Shown: positions 12,014-24,326, counted from the stretch's first letter. The stretch is DNA of 64,000 nucleotides from Cercis canadensis (GCA_003255065.1 QAOA01005839.1:652844-716843), one strand, 5' to 3'. Notes: generated from the letters alone by a model not told the origin. Program-made: numbers and translations.

Positions 12014-14671
12014 ATGGCGATAAACCCAAAATCCCATCTGGGTTTGACCCTTTTCTCTGTCATCTTCATCTTCCTCAACGCAATCCCTCTTTCTCTTTCT
12101 CTTCGCGATTTTCAGAACCACACCGTCTATGAAATTCTCCCAAAATTCGGGCTCCCAAGCGGGCTTTTACCCAACTCTGTCAAAAGTTATTCCCTCTCGT
12201 CGGACGGCCGATTCGTCGTCGTTTTGGAGAGCCCCTGTTACGTGCAGTTCGAATACTTAGTCTACTACGATAACACCATCTCGGGTCAGCTCAGCTATGG
12301 CTCCATCACGGACCTCAAAGGCATTGAGGTGAAGCGCTTCTTCTTGTGGCTCGGTGTGGATGAGATCAGGGTCGATTTGCCACCGTCTGATAGTATCTAC
12401 TTCCAAGTCGGCTTCATCAACAAGAAGCTTGATATTGACCAGTTCAAGACCGTCCATTCTTGCCGTGACTCGGTCAAAGGTTCTTGTCTTGGATCCTTGA
12501 AACGGGTCCTTGAGGTATGCTTCACTCTAACTGCTTATATTCAGAGTTTCTGTTTCGGATTTGATCATAGACTTGAAATTTTTTGATGTGCTTACATGTT
12601 AATTGATGTTTGGATTTGGCATAAATTGAAGATTATTTGATGTTTATTTACATGTTAATTGATGTCTGGTGACATTGAAGGTAGCACAGTGTATCTTCAC
12701 GAGGGAATTAGATAAGATTCTGTAATTAAAGGGTGGAACCACAGTTTTGGCACGCGATATGTAGTTTTTATATAAATATTTATATGTAAACCATGAATTT
12801 TTAACCGTACCACGAACTGAAATGTTGTACCTGGAACGCTGTTTGTAGCGGGTGTAGTAAACCTGGTAACTATGAGTGGAACTTCTATAGTTCCCCTTTA
12901 ATGTTATGAACTTCTCCTGAGACAAGGTAGGACACTGTTACTTTCTTCTTGGTCATAAATTGAAGATTATTTGATGTTTTTCCATATTTCGGGGTTTTCA
13001 CATGTTCTTTGATGATTATTCATCAGTGACTTCGAAGCTAGTATAGTGTGTTTTCGATACTGAATTTGAGAAGCTTCAGTGATTAAAGTCTGGAAATTCT
13101 GTGGTTGCCCTTTATGAATTTCTCATGAGAGATTGGTTTGTGTGTCAGTAAAGAGTGTTCCTTTCTGGGTAATATACAAATTGTATTTTAACTTTTTGAA
13201 ATAGTATTATTTTTGGGTCAGCTGGGTTTGACCTGTTTAATTAGGGCTAATAGAAGTTAGAATAGTTGAGTGGAATAAGCAAGGCTCTTTAAATAGCATA
13301 TCTGGACATTTTTTAGCTACATAGGTGGGTTTCATCAATGTTTGGGATAGGTGAAGTAGGTTTTCAGGTCCTGTGACAGTAGATTTGACCATAACACAGC
13401 ATAACAGTACAGAGTTTTGCTGCTAGTATGTGAAATTGTGAGATTAAGATGGAGAGCAAGTATGGAATTCAGGGTAATTGCTAGATTCTTCTTGTTAAAC
13501 CAGTTGTTGTAGGTGGTGATTGAAAGTTTTTCTTGTATGAAAACATAAAATGCAACGTCAGTTTTAAATATTGAAGGAAGAAATCCTAAACTGATATAGT
13601 GTATAGATTAGATGGAGCAATAAAGCATTGAATATGTCTTTGTATCTCCAGGAAGGGAAGAGGCAATTTAGGGATAAGTCCAATTATGTAAGAATGGAAA
13701 ACAAGTTCAAGCAATAATTGAGGAGATCTTCAGTCGCTGTGTTTGAAAGGAGTGTTTAAACTAATATCTGATCATTTAGAATTGCTTCAACTTGTGTTAT
13801 CCGCTATCTGTTTCCTGAAATGTGTTTGGGGTATCTAAATTTTGAGATTCAGGGTTTTTAGAAATCATGAACATTGACATAGCAGTTCCTCTAAGAAAGG
13901 TTAGCATCCACAATATAGAAGTGAAAGGGTACAATTCATGATTTTATGATAAGATTTAGATCAATTTCACGAAAATAGACAAGAGACCAAGAAAACTATT
14001 TTTAGAACAGTTGAGTTTAATACATGGTTCATGCAGTGAATATATGTCCTTTAAGCAAGGCAAGGCACTCAAACAATGCAATGGATCTAATTGGCAGAAT
14101 TTTGAATATGGTTCTCAATCTTTAGGGTCAACCCTTGAAATAAGGCTCTAATCACCTGACCATTGATTTTATGTGCTGTGTATTTGGATGTCCTTCAATC
14201 TTGGCCGGCAGCCTGAACTTGTGCCCAAGCAGAAATAATGTATAGAGGTTACTAGCCTTGAGGCCAACTGTTAGCAATTATGATCTATAATATCTGCTAA
14301 AGAGTTAAGATACCTCAAGCTTTCTGATATTTATGATTTTTTCTGTGTGTGCTTGGGGTGTGAGCACGTGAGTTGTACTTGTACCTTCCAATAAGTAGAT
14401 TTTGCATGATTGCTCAAAATAGAAAATTCTAGCACATTTAGATACTTAATGTATATGAAGCGTCTTTTCTGGAACCTGTTTCCTCTCCCTCCCTCCTCTT
14501 CTCTTTTGTATAATGAGCATGTAAGTATATGTAAACCTTTTATTTTGTCTTCTCGGTTCATTTGAGCCTTTTATCAAGCCAGAGAATATTTGCTAACTTG
14601 GACAATTCTGCTTTTGCAACTTGCAGCTTCCTGCTCCAGTGGATGAAATTCCTATGCTACTTACAGAGTAG
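12014..14671 (+). CDS. DUF538 family secreted protein, two exons
   Basis: Exon 1 is 12014-12514 (ATG CDS start, 167 codons). Exon 2 is 14627-14671, encoding LPAPVDEIPMLLTE then TAG. The donor is GAG|GTATGC and the acceptor is TTGCAG, both phase 0, giving 181 residues. Residues 1-29 form a signal peptide. The DUF538 core follows (YEILPKFGLPSGLLPNSVKSY, then SPCYVQFEYLVYYDN, GQLSYGSITDLKGIEVKRFF), and the tail SLKRVLELPAPVDEI is typical of the longer subfamily. It is paralogous to, but clearly diverged from, the minus-strand copy at 10321. The exon 2 call rests on the match of its 14 residues to the family C-terminus, since an unspliced reading would run on to an unrelated tail. Confidence 0.9.
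12515..14626 (+). other. 2.1-kb intron of the DUF538 gene
   Basis: GT-AG intron. It contains a diverged direct repeat (about 12617-12745 and 12951-13105, sharing 'cataaattgaagattatttg' and a downstream 'agtgtgtnttcg'-like region). Otherwise nothing was recognised. Confidence 0.6.
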
Positions 14672-15331
14672 AAGCCATTTTTTATCAACTGTTGCTTGGC
14701 AACATGGAACGAGATTCAATTTACTTATCAGTGTACGTCTATTCTGGCTTATCTATCAAGACTCACAAATCTCGAGTCTGGTAGAGTTATATATCTACAC
14801 GAACCTGTATGAACATAATGTACATATTTATGAACTGAAACTTCAACTTGATGGTATCACATTATCTCATGTTTAAACTGTGTTGCAGAGTTTCATAAGA
14901 AAATCTGTAAGTACTTAATGAATGAGTGCAATATTAAGAGCAGATCTTGTTCGAACAATAGAATTCCCTTGTCCCCACTTCTTATCATTCCTTTCTACCT
15001 TTTCTTTTTTGCAATAATAAATCAGATTTGATTTCTTTTCTCTGGTGTAAAGATTTTTGGGATCTGATGGATGAGATCATGAAATTGCATGTGGTGATTT
15101 TATCAACCACTTTATTAAGAAATATGTAATTTGTCTATGATTTTAGTTCCAACAATGATTGTGACTAGGAGTTGCCAAGAATGGAATGAGTTTGGGTAGT
15201 TAACTATATGTCACTCTACTCAAAAGTTTGGCTATGTGCCGCTCGCTAGCGCATCCAGGGCCCCGGCGCCCAGCTCCGCTGGAGAGGCCTAGATTAAAAA
15301 ATAGAGCTAACTCCGGACTTGAATTCACCAA
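14672..15331. other. 3' flank of the DUF538 gene with a GC-rich hairpin patch
   Basis: Ordinary AT-rich sequence except for 15236-15292, which is strikingly GC-rich. That patch contains palindromes (GCTCGCTAGCG, GGCCCCGGCGCC) and a CCAGC-tcc-GCTGG hairpin followed by CCTAG. Its origin is not identified. Confidence 0.4.
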
Positions 15332-15611
15332 GGGTATGCTTGGGAGGAGAGTAAAAGGAGATTTACTTCGGTTGTAAAAATAAATTGAGGGGAACTAGTT
15401 AGGGAGTAATAAAGGGGGAAATATTTTGGGCTCCCTTCACTTATCTTTCATCTCCTCAAACTCTATTCTTTTCTTCTTCTCTTTATCTCCTTAAATTATT
15501 AACCATACCAAACATAATTGAGGAGTAATATTTACACTCATTGTTACTTCTTGAAAAGAGTAAATGATACTCCTTTAATATTTATCCGTTTACTCCCTAC
15601 TAAACATACCC
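15332..15611. mobile_element. Candidate MITE (280 bp, imperfect TIRs)
   Basis: The left end GGGTATGCTTGGGAGGAGAG and the right end, read inverted (GGGTATGTTTAGTAGGGAG), form an imperfect terminal inverted repeat of about 20 bp. The interior is non-coding. No clean target-site duplication was found, so the superfamily is left open. Confidence 0.5.
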
Positions 15612-16191
15612 AAAAGGAAGCTCAAATTTACACCTGCAATATCTCTCTTATTGTTCTTTATATAATCTCAATTTTTACAAAATTTATATTCAAATATATG
15701 GACTTTTTCTCACATATTAAGGAGGTATTAAAGAAATTTGGTAGTTCTAATTTTTGGTATTATGTAGCTTATGACATTATTGATATTACCAAGTTTATAT
15801 TAAAGAAAAATATTAACTACGATTGTCACAGTGAGGATTTATAAATTTAATATAAGTGGGGCATAAATAATCAAAAAATAATTTGCAAGATTCTTTTGAA
15901 GGAAGAAAAGCAATGAACAAAACCTATGGACGTAAAAAGGATTCAGATTACCTCAACAATGCATAGATTCGTTTTTTCTAAAGTTGTGTCTCTTCTCTTA
16001 GAGTGGTAAAGGAATAATTTTTTTTAAATCAGTGGTTGCCATACCATGAAAAATTATCAAAATACTTCATTAATGTTATATGGTTATTCTATTGAGTTAT
16101 ATGGTCATTATATTCAAACATAAATGAAATAACCATATATATATATATAGATTAACCACATTTTGTAACAAAGTAACTACAAATCACCAAG
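15612..16191. other. Intergenic DNA, nothing recognised
   Basis: AT-rich sequence with a short (AT)n tract at about 16136-16149. The open frame at 15518-15844 overlaps the MITE and shows no recognisable domain. Confidence 0.4.
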
Positions 16192-17236
16192 GTTGTGTTT
16201 GGATGAGGTATTTGACAAATTCTTATAAATTTCAAATACATGTAATTGAAATATAATATTTTAAATACATAAATTTATAAAATACATTGTTTGGATACAT
16301 TTTATTATAGAAAGAGTATTTTAACTTTCAAAACATTATTTGGCACTGGCATTTCTACAAACAATTTGTGAGCAATATCTAAAGCACCAAACTGTGAATA
16401 CAAATGGATCAAGGAACAGACCCGGCTTGGGACAGGCTTGCTTGCTTTCAAGAGTTTAACTCGAATGCTACTCTTTGCCCGTTGGATAGCTACCGAACTG
16501 GCTTGCTTTACTTACTTTACTGGCCGACAACTATCTTATTATAAGACCTCCCGTAATATGGCAACCTTGCAGCATAATTACACAAACAGAGTGTAGGAGA
16601 TCAATCCTAACAAAACCAACCCATTTGCAATTAATTCAGCATCAACGTAGGAGCAAAGTGCAAGTGCAGGAACTTGGGTTTGGCTTCCATGGAATCGAAC
16701 AAGTTCTTTCAGAGTGGTTCCTCATTCTAATCTGTCTAGTCCAAGTCGGAGTCACACCAGCAGTCACTTCTGTGACATTGAATTTGATGATGGTGATCTA
16801 TGGTATTCAGCAGAGATTATTCTAGTCCTTACCATTTCTGCTATAGCTTGGCTGGTTTATTCTCTAGTCCTTACCATCAAAAACAAAGACAAAACCTCAC
16901 CAGAGATTATTGGTGTGGCTTTTGCCATTCTCTCCCTCATTTCCTTCTCTTCAATTGCAGCTTTCCCTCTTATTCGCCATCTTCATCTCATTTCAGAGGT
17001 TGGAGGGAGAGGGAGGGGTAGCGGAGACTTGGGGAGAAAAAAAAGAATTTGAAATATAATCTATTTTAAATGAATTTAAAATACACTATATTGAGATTTT
17101 AAAAATTATTATAAAAATACACAAAAATTTTAAAAATATTTTAAAAAATTACACAAATAAAATAATTTAAAATTAATATTTTAAATACACTCTATAAATA
17201 CATTACACTCTACGAATACCTCATCCAAACACACTC
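16192..17236. mobile_element. TIR transposon (about 1.05 kb) carrying a coding-like insert
   Basis: The two ends share an inverted repeat, TGTGTTTGGATGAGGTATT, at the left near 16194 and in inverted form ending near 17236. Subterminal regions are extremely AT-rich, while the middle (about 16350-17045) has a different, more GC-balanced composition. The middle includes an open frame (16714-17052) whose product starts with a Ser-rich acidic region (HFCDIEFDDGDLWYSAE) and then has two predicted membrane segments (about residues 34-55 and 66-84). That product is not recognised. The structure fits a non-autonomous element that has captured host sequence. I found no convincing target-site duplication. 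Confidence 0.6.
16714..17052 (+). CDS. Unidentified ORF inside the TIR element, possible captured gene fragment
   Basis: 112 codons. The first 30 residues are rich in Ser and His, then an acidic DIEFDDGDLWYSAE segment, then two hydrophobic helices separated by a charged loop (KNKDKTSPE). The tail runs into purine-rich sequence at the edge of the element. I do not recognise the family. It may be part of a captured host exon rather than an independent gene. Confidence 0.3.
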   Translation: MVPHSNLSSPSRSHTSSHFCDIEFDDGDLWYSAEIILVLTISAIAWLVYSLVLTIKNKDKTSPEIIGVAFAILSLISFSSIAAFPLIRHLHLISEVGGRGRGSGDLGRKKRI

Positions 17237-17547
17237 TAAGTTTATAATAACATGTGCATAGACTTAAGCACCTATTTTAAGATGTGGTAATGTCTAATTC
17301 ACTAATCTCAAGTTTAACATGTGGAAGTGAGCTTAGGTTAAAATCATCTAATGATCCATTTTATATTTTAAGAGTCAATTTTNCTCATCCAAACACACTC
17401 TAAGTTTATAATAACATGTGCATAGAATTAAGCACCTATTTTAAGATGTGGTAATGTCTAATTCACTAATCTCAAGTTTAACATGTGGAAGTGAGCTTAG
17501 GTTAAAATCATCTAATGATCCATTTTATATTTTAAGAGTCAATTTTA
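17220..17547. repeat. 163-bp direct duplication around a single 'n' (probable assembly overlap)
   Basis: 17220-17382 and 17384-17547 are near-identical and separated by the 'n' at 17383. The first copy includes the right end of the TIR element, so the extra element end at 17384 is probably not real. Confidence 0.75.
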
Positions 17548-17659
17548 GGCTACTAAGAGCAAAACAAACTTCTCATCTCATATCTAATAGATTCTAACTT
17601 GAACAAAAGACCCATTTAGAAAATTCTAATATATTTGTCTAAGCAAAAATTAACTTATG

Positions 17660-17889
17660 ATTATGGGCTGCTTTATATCAACTGACCCAAATAAATTGGG
17701 GTCAAATTATAAATTAAGCAAAGATTTAAGATTTTTTGTATTATTATGAAAAAAAATCAACTGGCCAAATTTTCGTAAAATTATCACATCCATTGATTAT
17801 AGCAAGTGGATGGTTGGAGGGCTGATAAATTATGAAAATAACAATTTGCACCGGTGCCCATTATTCTCCTAGGTATTGTAGACCTGGCC
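17660..17889 (-). mobile_element. Truncated member of the CTACAATACC-end TE family, upstream of the NIFK gene
   Basis: Read on the minus strand from 17889, this starts GGCCAGGTCTACAATACC. It continues with segments matching the element at 53265-53672: GGGCACCGGTGCAAA, TATCAGCCCTCCAA, TTTGGCCAGTTGATTTTT, AATTTGACCCCAATTTATTTGGG. The homology stops near 17660, so the far end is missing or diverged. It ends about 0.9 kb before the NIFK-like ATG. Confidence 0.55.
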
Positions 17890-18784
17890 GAAAGAAAAAA
17901 CTAGGGCAAACGAATAGAACGGTAGAGAAAGAGGCTAGGGTAGAGTGAGAGTATCAAATAAAGATGGAGACAGAGCTAGAGCAAGAGCAATAGAAATAGA
18001 GAACGCTAAGCAGGGAGAAAGGAAGCAAATCGAGAAAGAGAAATTGAAATTTCAGATTTGGTGTGTCGGTAATCCCTTGTCTCCTTACTTCTGGGTAATC
18101 CTCTGTCTCCTTTATGAATCTGTGCTAAGTAAAGGGAAAACAATATATGTCTGAAGTATGCTTTTATTTCTTGCCCGAGTGGTATCGGAGGAAAAGCTTA
18201 GATGCTATGGCGTTGGTGGGGGCAAATTTGTTAAATGATATATATAACCATTGAAAATTATTTCATGTTGTCCTTGTACATAGATCCGTCGCTGATGGTT
18301 GCAAAACCCAAGAGTGGGTTTGATAATTTTTGTGAAATGCTGGGTTGGACATGTTGTAACTTACAAGGATAATTTTTAGAGTTCAATAAAGGTTAAAGGA
18401 TGTTTTAGGCGTTTTAAAATTTTAATAGCCATTCTCAAGGTCCTTCTAACAGCGCCTATTGTTCTCAGAAGCAGCAAAAGAAGGACCTTTAAGGTTAAAC
18501 ATTAATTTGTGTCTAAAGTTCATTGCTTTCAAAGGCAGTAAGCTCCTCTGCTCTTTTCTCTTATGTAAGAGTATATTTAAAACCTGGATGCCCTAAGAGA
18601 ACTCTTCATTTTGTTAGTTCATTTCAACTTATTATTATTCTTCTACTGTGGAGTGCTTCCTCCCTTCCCCTTTGCAGTTTGAATGTTGGTGGGTAACTTG
18701 CCTACTTAGCATAATTGTATGTTTCAAAGCTTTAAAGGGCTATGTTACAATGTGAACTTTTTCATTTTGGATTCTGTTAGTGAG
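17890..18784 (+). promoter_or_regulatory. Promoter/leader region of the NIFK-like RRM gene
   Basis: No clear TATA box. A purine-rich stretch at about 17890-18050 resembles a plant 5' leader. An acceptor-like TTAG lies a few bases before the ATG at 18785, so the leader may be spliced. The transcription start cannot be fixed from sequence alone. Confidence 0.35.
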
Positions 18785-21189
18785 ATGGGGATCAAGGAAA
18801 AGAAAGCTGCGAAGAAGAATTTGAAAAAGGCTACTGCTAAGCTATCTGTTTCCAACAACAAAACAGAGGCTGCTGATTTTCTGGTATGTGAATGCTGGTA
18901 ACATGTACACTGATTGTTTTTATCAGTGACGAAGATTTTACTTATATTTTTTTAACTTCCTTTCTCCATTACTGAAGCCCTTGGAAGGTGGCCCTCCACG
19001 AAAACTTCCTCAACAAAATCCACCAGAGAATACTGCCACAGTTTTATATGTTGGCCGAATACCACATGGGTTCTATGAGAAGGAGATGGAAGGTACTTCT
19101 TGGTTTCATCAATTGTTACATTATAAAATATTTACTAGGAATTTGCAATAATAATAACCTATTGCAGGTTATTTTGGACAATTTGGTGCTATCAAGAGAA
19201 TGAGAATTGCTAGAAATAAAAAGGTCAGGCTCCTAAACTTGTTTTCTGTATCATATGTTTTGTGGAATAATTTTGCTATGTGCTTCATTTTTGTTGATGT
19301 ATTTGTGCAATTCTAGTACAGGTGCTTTCATTTATGCAGAGTAGATTAGTTGCATGTGAAGTTGATTTATAGCTTCACACCTGGATTCTTGACTACCTAC
19401 TGAGTTTTTCTGATTTTTAAACCTTGTGGCAGTCTGCCATGTTCACCCATGAGGAGGAAGGCTTACGTTTATTTGAATGATAAGATTAGAAGTTGACCAA
19501 CCTTGCCTGTTGGTTATCTGTTAGGTTTTCTAGTTTCTAGTTCTGTTGCTCCATTCTTCTAAATCGTTGGAGGGGCAGAGAGGGCTGAAGTGTATTGACT
19601 GAAAAGTTTATCATCCTGGGGTTTTTGTGTCAAAGAAATTTTTTTGGTATTGTATTATGAATGCTGTCATGGTAGTACTGTGTGTGGCCCATTTCTCGTT
19701 GGTTGGATATTGACTTGTGGACGGACATTTTAATTAGAAACCTAGATACCAAGCCATCAAGATGGTTGTGGTTCAAGGATTATTTCTGTCTGAATCCACT
19801 TTATTTCCCTTCCCCCCCTCTCGATTTCTGTTAACAATTTCTGTTTCACAATGTCTTGCAGACGGGAAAACCAAAACATTTTGGGTTCATAGAATTTGAA
19901 TCTCCTGAGGTAGTATTTGTTTCATCATACCCATAGTTGTTTTGTGGCTATTAACTGTATTACAAATCCCAATTATTTTGTGCTAATATTGCTTTTTTTG
20001 TTTGTAGGTGGCAAAAATTGTAGCTGATACTATGCATAATTATCTGCTATTTGAACACCTTCTGCAGGTTTATCTGATACCTACGGAGCATGTTCATCCA
20101 AAATTGTAAGTTATTAATTTATTGTGTGGAAATGATGTGTACATTTAATTGTGGTTCAGTATAAGACGAGTTTTTCAAAATTTTTTCTTCATTTTTCTTT
20201 TGTATGACTTGAGCATTAATAATGAATAGTATGCACTCTAAGTCTGGATTGACTTTGAGTTCTCAAAAATTATTTGTAACTTCATAAGCTGGGTATAATT
20301 ACATGAAAGCTCTTGTGGAATTTTTTATTAGACCCTTCTTTTAGAAATAGTAGTTTTTAGGTAAGCAGTCGCCTCTAGGTACCCTCTCTCAGGTGCAGTT
20401 TATGGAGTGATTCTTAAGTTGGTTTCCTCTGTTTTACATTTTGCCATTGGATTTACAATTTAAAACTGAAATCTTGCACAGAAATCTTCCATTCCTTTAA
20501 AATTCTATTATTAGTACAAGATAGTAGCCTCAAACCCTTTTCTGTCTTTTGTGGAGCTGAAACATGCATGCTCTCTTATTGTTTGTGTCTGGTCTCATTT
20601 TACTGAACCAACAACATATTATGAGTATTTTATCTAAATAAAACACCTATTATGAGTAATGTACGATCAGTTTCTTGTCTTGTATATGAAGAGGATTGAG
20701 TAATTGTCTGCCTGGGACATGGACTTTTCTTTACAGATGGAAAGGTTTCAATTACCGTTACAAACCAGTAGACACAGTGCAAATTGAAAGAACACGACAT
20801 AACAAGGTATGTAGTTGCATTAGGAAATTTTACCATTTTTGAACTTTTTCCAGACTGATTCTCACCTTGAAAGAAAGAAAAATTTCAACTTTTTTGACGT
20901 TGTCTAATCAGGAGAGAACATTAGAAGAACACAAGAAGTTTGTGGAAAAGATCCTAAAGCGTGATAAAAAACGACGAAAGAGGATAGAGGCTGCTGGAAT
21001 TGATTATGAGTGCCCTGAGATTGTAAGCTTCTTGCTTTGTCTACCTTCTAAAATTTGCTGTCGCTTCTGCTTTGAAAGTAAAAACTTCCAGAGGACATAT
21101 TCTGATGAGGGTGTTATTTCCTGTTTGGTTTGTTTTTTCAGGTCGGTAGCATCCAGCCTGCTCCAAAGAAGATAAAGTTTGAAGACTAA
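18785..21189 (+). CDS. NIFK/Nop15-like nucleolar RNA-binding protein
   Basis: Eight exons, all with GT-AG borders and consistent phase: 18785-18883, 18978-19092, 19168-19223, 19862-19909, 20008-20105, 20737-20806, 20912-21022 and 21142-21189 (TAA). The product has 214 residues. A Lys-rich N-terminus (KEKKAAKKNLKKA) precedes one RRM (about residues 53-131) with RNP2 VLYVGRI (55-61) and RNP1 KHFGFIEF (95-102). After it come the family hallmarks WKGFNYRYKPVDTVQIERTRHN and a basic helix EKILKRDKKRRKRIEAAGIDYECPEI. Relatives are yeast Nop15 and animal NIFK (Ki-67 FHA-interacting), nucleolar factors in 60S subunit/ITS2 processing. A nuclear-nucleolar role in ribosome biogenesis is inferred from the family. 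The gene looks fully intact. Confidence 0.92.
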
Positions 21190-22909
21190 GTAGGGAAGCT
21201 GTCTTGTCTCATCTCGAATTATCCTATACTTGGTATTTGCTGTGCTTCTGTGCCCACTAGATTCTTGATACTACTGTGGTTGTATTTCTGCTACACTATT
21301 TTCCGTGAAAATATAAGAGATGGTTTTGCTGTAGTATTTCTCAGATATGACAGAAGAGGAAGCATAGTTAACTAAGGTGGTTTTGTAGGTTCCTTGTACC
21401 TGGGGTGTGCTTAGTTGACTACATAGAGATCTTGCTGTTCTAGGATAATAGAGAAAATTGACAGTAAAATATCTTCTCTGTTAGAGGAAGAGTTTACAAC
21501 TTGGAGATTCTTAGCCTTGTATTCTCAGTATTTGATGAATCTTACCCTTTTTCATATAATCATTAGTTTCAGCTTTGTTGATCTCCTTCACACCAGCAAA
21601 CAATGCCTTTTTTTTTCTTCCGATGTTTTTCACTTTTATCTTTTTGGCAATTGTATAGAATGTTGGAAAATGTAAGACATGCATATTCATCGAATTTAAC
21701 GAGCAACGTTTTGTGATAGCATCTAAAATTTCAAGAATTTCGTTGAATATTTAAGGAAAAGTGAGTAGCAGTGAGGAATTATTAAGATATGGGTATAAAA
21801 CTTTGAAGAGTATTATTCTTAGGTGTTTGATGTTAAAGAAAAAGACAAGGATTTCTAGTTTGGTGCCCTTTTTTTTTTTATGTTTCTTACGAATAATAAA
21901 CTCAAGTATTGAATTGCCGCCCTTCCTTACATCTTCAAATGGTGGATATACTTGTATATATATATATATATATATATATTGTCTTCTTTCTTTTTGGTGT
22001 TGTCAAAGTTTATTATACATTAATTATTTGGTAAGGGCTAAGCTATCACTTTTTATACTATTCTCTTATGTTACATTTCCACTCACATATAGGATTTGAT
22101 GAGAGCTATAGTGTGATTTTGGTGTCATTGTGAAGATATTAAAAAAATTGAGTCATTCAGTATGTGTTAAGATATAGTTTCTTATAAAATGCAAGAACGA
22201 CACAATATAGGAAAGTGTCAAGAAATAACTTTTTCAAGTTTATCTTCTTGATACGCTTTTTTATATTGTGCTGTTTTTATATTTTATAAGGAACTGTGTG
22301 TTTTGATATATATTAAGTGATTCAATTTTTCGAGATATTTGCAATGACATTAAAATCACATTGTAAGTCATATTGGGTCCCACCCAATTGAGAGAAGTGG
22401 TAGCATAAGGGAGTTATATTATAGTGCTCACCTAATTATTAATAACAAGAGAGAGGCGATATGCATTCAGTCATGTAGTCTTACACATGCTTCATAAAAG
22501 TAATAAATTCAGTTTGATGTGATGAATTTTCTAGTCAAAACTGGTCCAAAGAAATAAATTTCTAAATTTCAGTTCATAAATTTGTTGTTTGCCATGTTAC
22601 GAAACAGCATTTTGCATAAGCTGCAGTGATCCGTTCTTCTGCGCAAGTTATTCAATCATTAGCCTTTTATTTGTCCCAAAAAATTTATATGTTTGGCAAC
22701 CACCCAATTCGTTTGTTTGGTGCAAAAACCATTTTTTTTTCTCAAAAAAACATGTTCAACGAAAAACCTATTATTCGTACAGTGAGGTTGGTTGTTTGTC
22801 CCAAATTTGATTTTTACTCCCTAATTTTCCCAGTTAAAACTTAAAAAGTTATAGCTAATCTTATGTAATGACAAAAAAGAGAAAAAGAATGACATAAGAA
22901 AACCATAGA
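21190..22909. other. 3' flank and intergenic DNA with a TA microsatellite
   Basis: AT-rich non-coding DNA after the NIFK-like gene. It contains a (TA)n tract at about 21954-21979. The open frames at 21761 and 22589 lack recognisable features. Confidence 0.45.
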
Positions 22910-22917
22910 GTAAAACC

Positions 22918-24000
22918 CATTGTTTTAAAAGCTAGATCGGACTGGACCGGGTGGTTTGATCGATGCCCGATAAGGAAACCGGCTCGGTTCACACCCTTGA
23001 ACCGCTGTAGCAGTTAAACCGCCTAAAATCGGTAAGAACCGCTTGAATCAGTCCGATTTTGACAAAATTGGACAGCTTGGAAAATTGACAGAAATGAAGA
23101 GAAAAATGTCCATGCATGAATTCAAACCCCTTTCCCTTGATCCAAATTCATGCTTTGCCCTTATGACATCTCAACTTTTAAGTATATTACTACATATAAA
23201 TATATTTATTAATAGAATCTTTAGGAAATTAATAAAAATAATATTTAATGGGTTTGAATCTATTACCTCTTACTCAAAAAAAATTCACAATCCAAACTAA
23301 TAGGACAACTCAAGACTTACATCTATTGTTGCTAAAAAAATTATTTATTAACTATTTAGTAGATTTATTCAATATTATATATTTAAATATGTAAAAATTA
23401 TAATATATAGTCACNTCTTATTTTTTGTTATTATTTAATGTATGTGTACCACTAACTCCACTAAGAAGAAACAAAATCATATGCAGCTATGTGGATTCGA
23501 CACCACATATTTTTGTATTTTTTTTTTCTCTAAGTCTATTATGCAAGATTTAATTATTTTTTTGGTTATTTATTTATCTATTTTTTTTTTGTTATGAATA
23601 TTTGGTTATTTATTTATATGTTATGATTATCTGATTTTGTTATGTTAAAAATTGTGACATTGATTATGTTAAGAGTATATAAACTTGTAATAGATGTTGA
23701 CTATTGNATTGAAATAATTTAATTTTGTTATGGGACACTATTTTAAATTAGGTGTATATAGATTAAGTTTTTATATTTTTTGATTTTTAGTTATTTGATT
23801 ATTTAAGTTTGAGGCTTTTACTTATGAGTTAAATGTGATGATTTGTGCTTCATTTTCTATGTTTTATTCCTTGTGAATCTTTAAGTTTGGAAAAAGCTTT
23901 GATTCAACCGGTTTGACTGACGGTTCAACAGATCCGATTGGTCTGACCTATCATTTTTCGCTACACTGGTTCGCTCACCGTTTCGATTTTTAAAACATTG
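22918..24000. mobile_element. hAT-like non-autonomous element with 8-bp TSD
   Basis: A perfect 8-bp direct repeat, GTAAAACC, flanks the element (22910-22917 and 24001-24008). The ends are inverted repeats (CATTGTTTTAAAA and, inverted, CAATGTTTTAAAA). The TIR-proximal DNA is GC-rich with many CGG/CCG words (GGACTGGACCGG, AACCGGTTTGACTG), while the 0.7-kb interior is very AT-rich and holds two 'n' characters (23415, 23707). No transposase is present. The 8-bp TSD points to the hAT superfamily. Confidence 0.75.
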
Positions 24001-24326
24001 GTAAAACCATTTTTTGTCATTAAAGAGTACGGGCACAAGAAAATTAGTTATTGAAAGATTTTTGGTTAAAATGTATTCCAGGTCTTTATAGTTTGGACGA
24101 ATTTTAAATCAGGTCTTTATAATTTTTTTTTTTGGGTCTTTATAGTTTAAATTTTTTTTAATTGAGTCAAATTATAACCCCGTCAGTTTAGTACTAGTAT
24201 GACAAACGACTTGTTTATGTAATAATAAAAGAAGTTGACGTGATGCTAAAGTAGTATAAAAATTGCCACATCATCATTTTTTCTCATCTTCCCTTCTCTC
24301 TTTACCTTCTTCCCTTCCCTTCTTTC

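Noticed and set aside
15236..15292. Helitron 3' end
   Set aside because: The base after CTAG is A instead of T, and no matching 5' end was found, so it is reported only as an unexplained patch.
21954..21979. TA tract as a regulatory element
   Set aside because: It is a simple microsatellite in intergenic DNA, with no positional link to a gene start.
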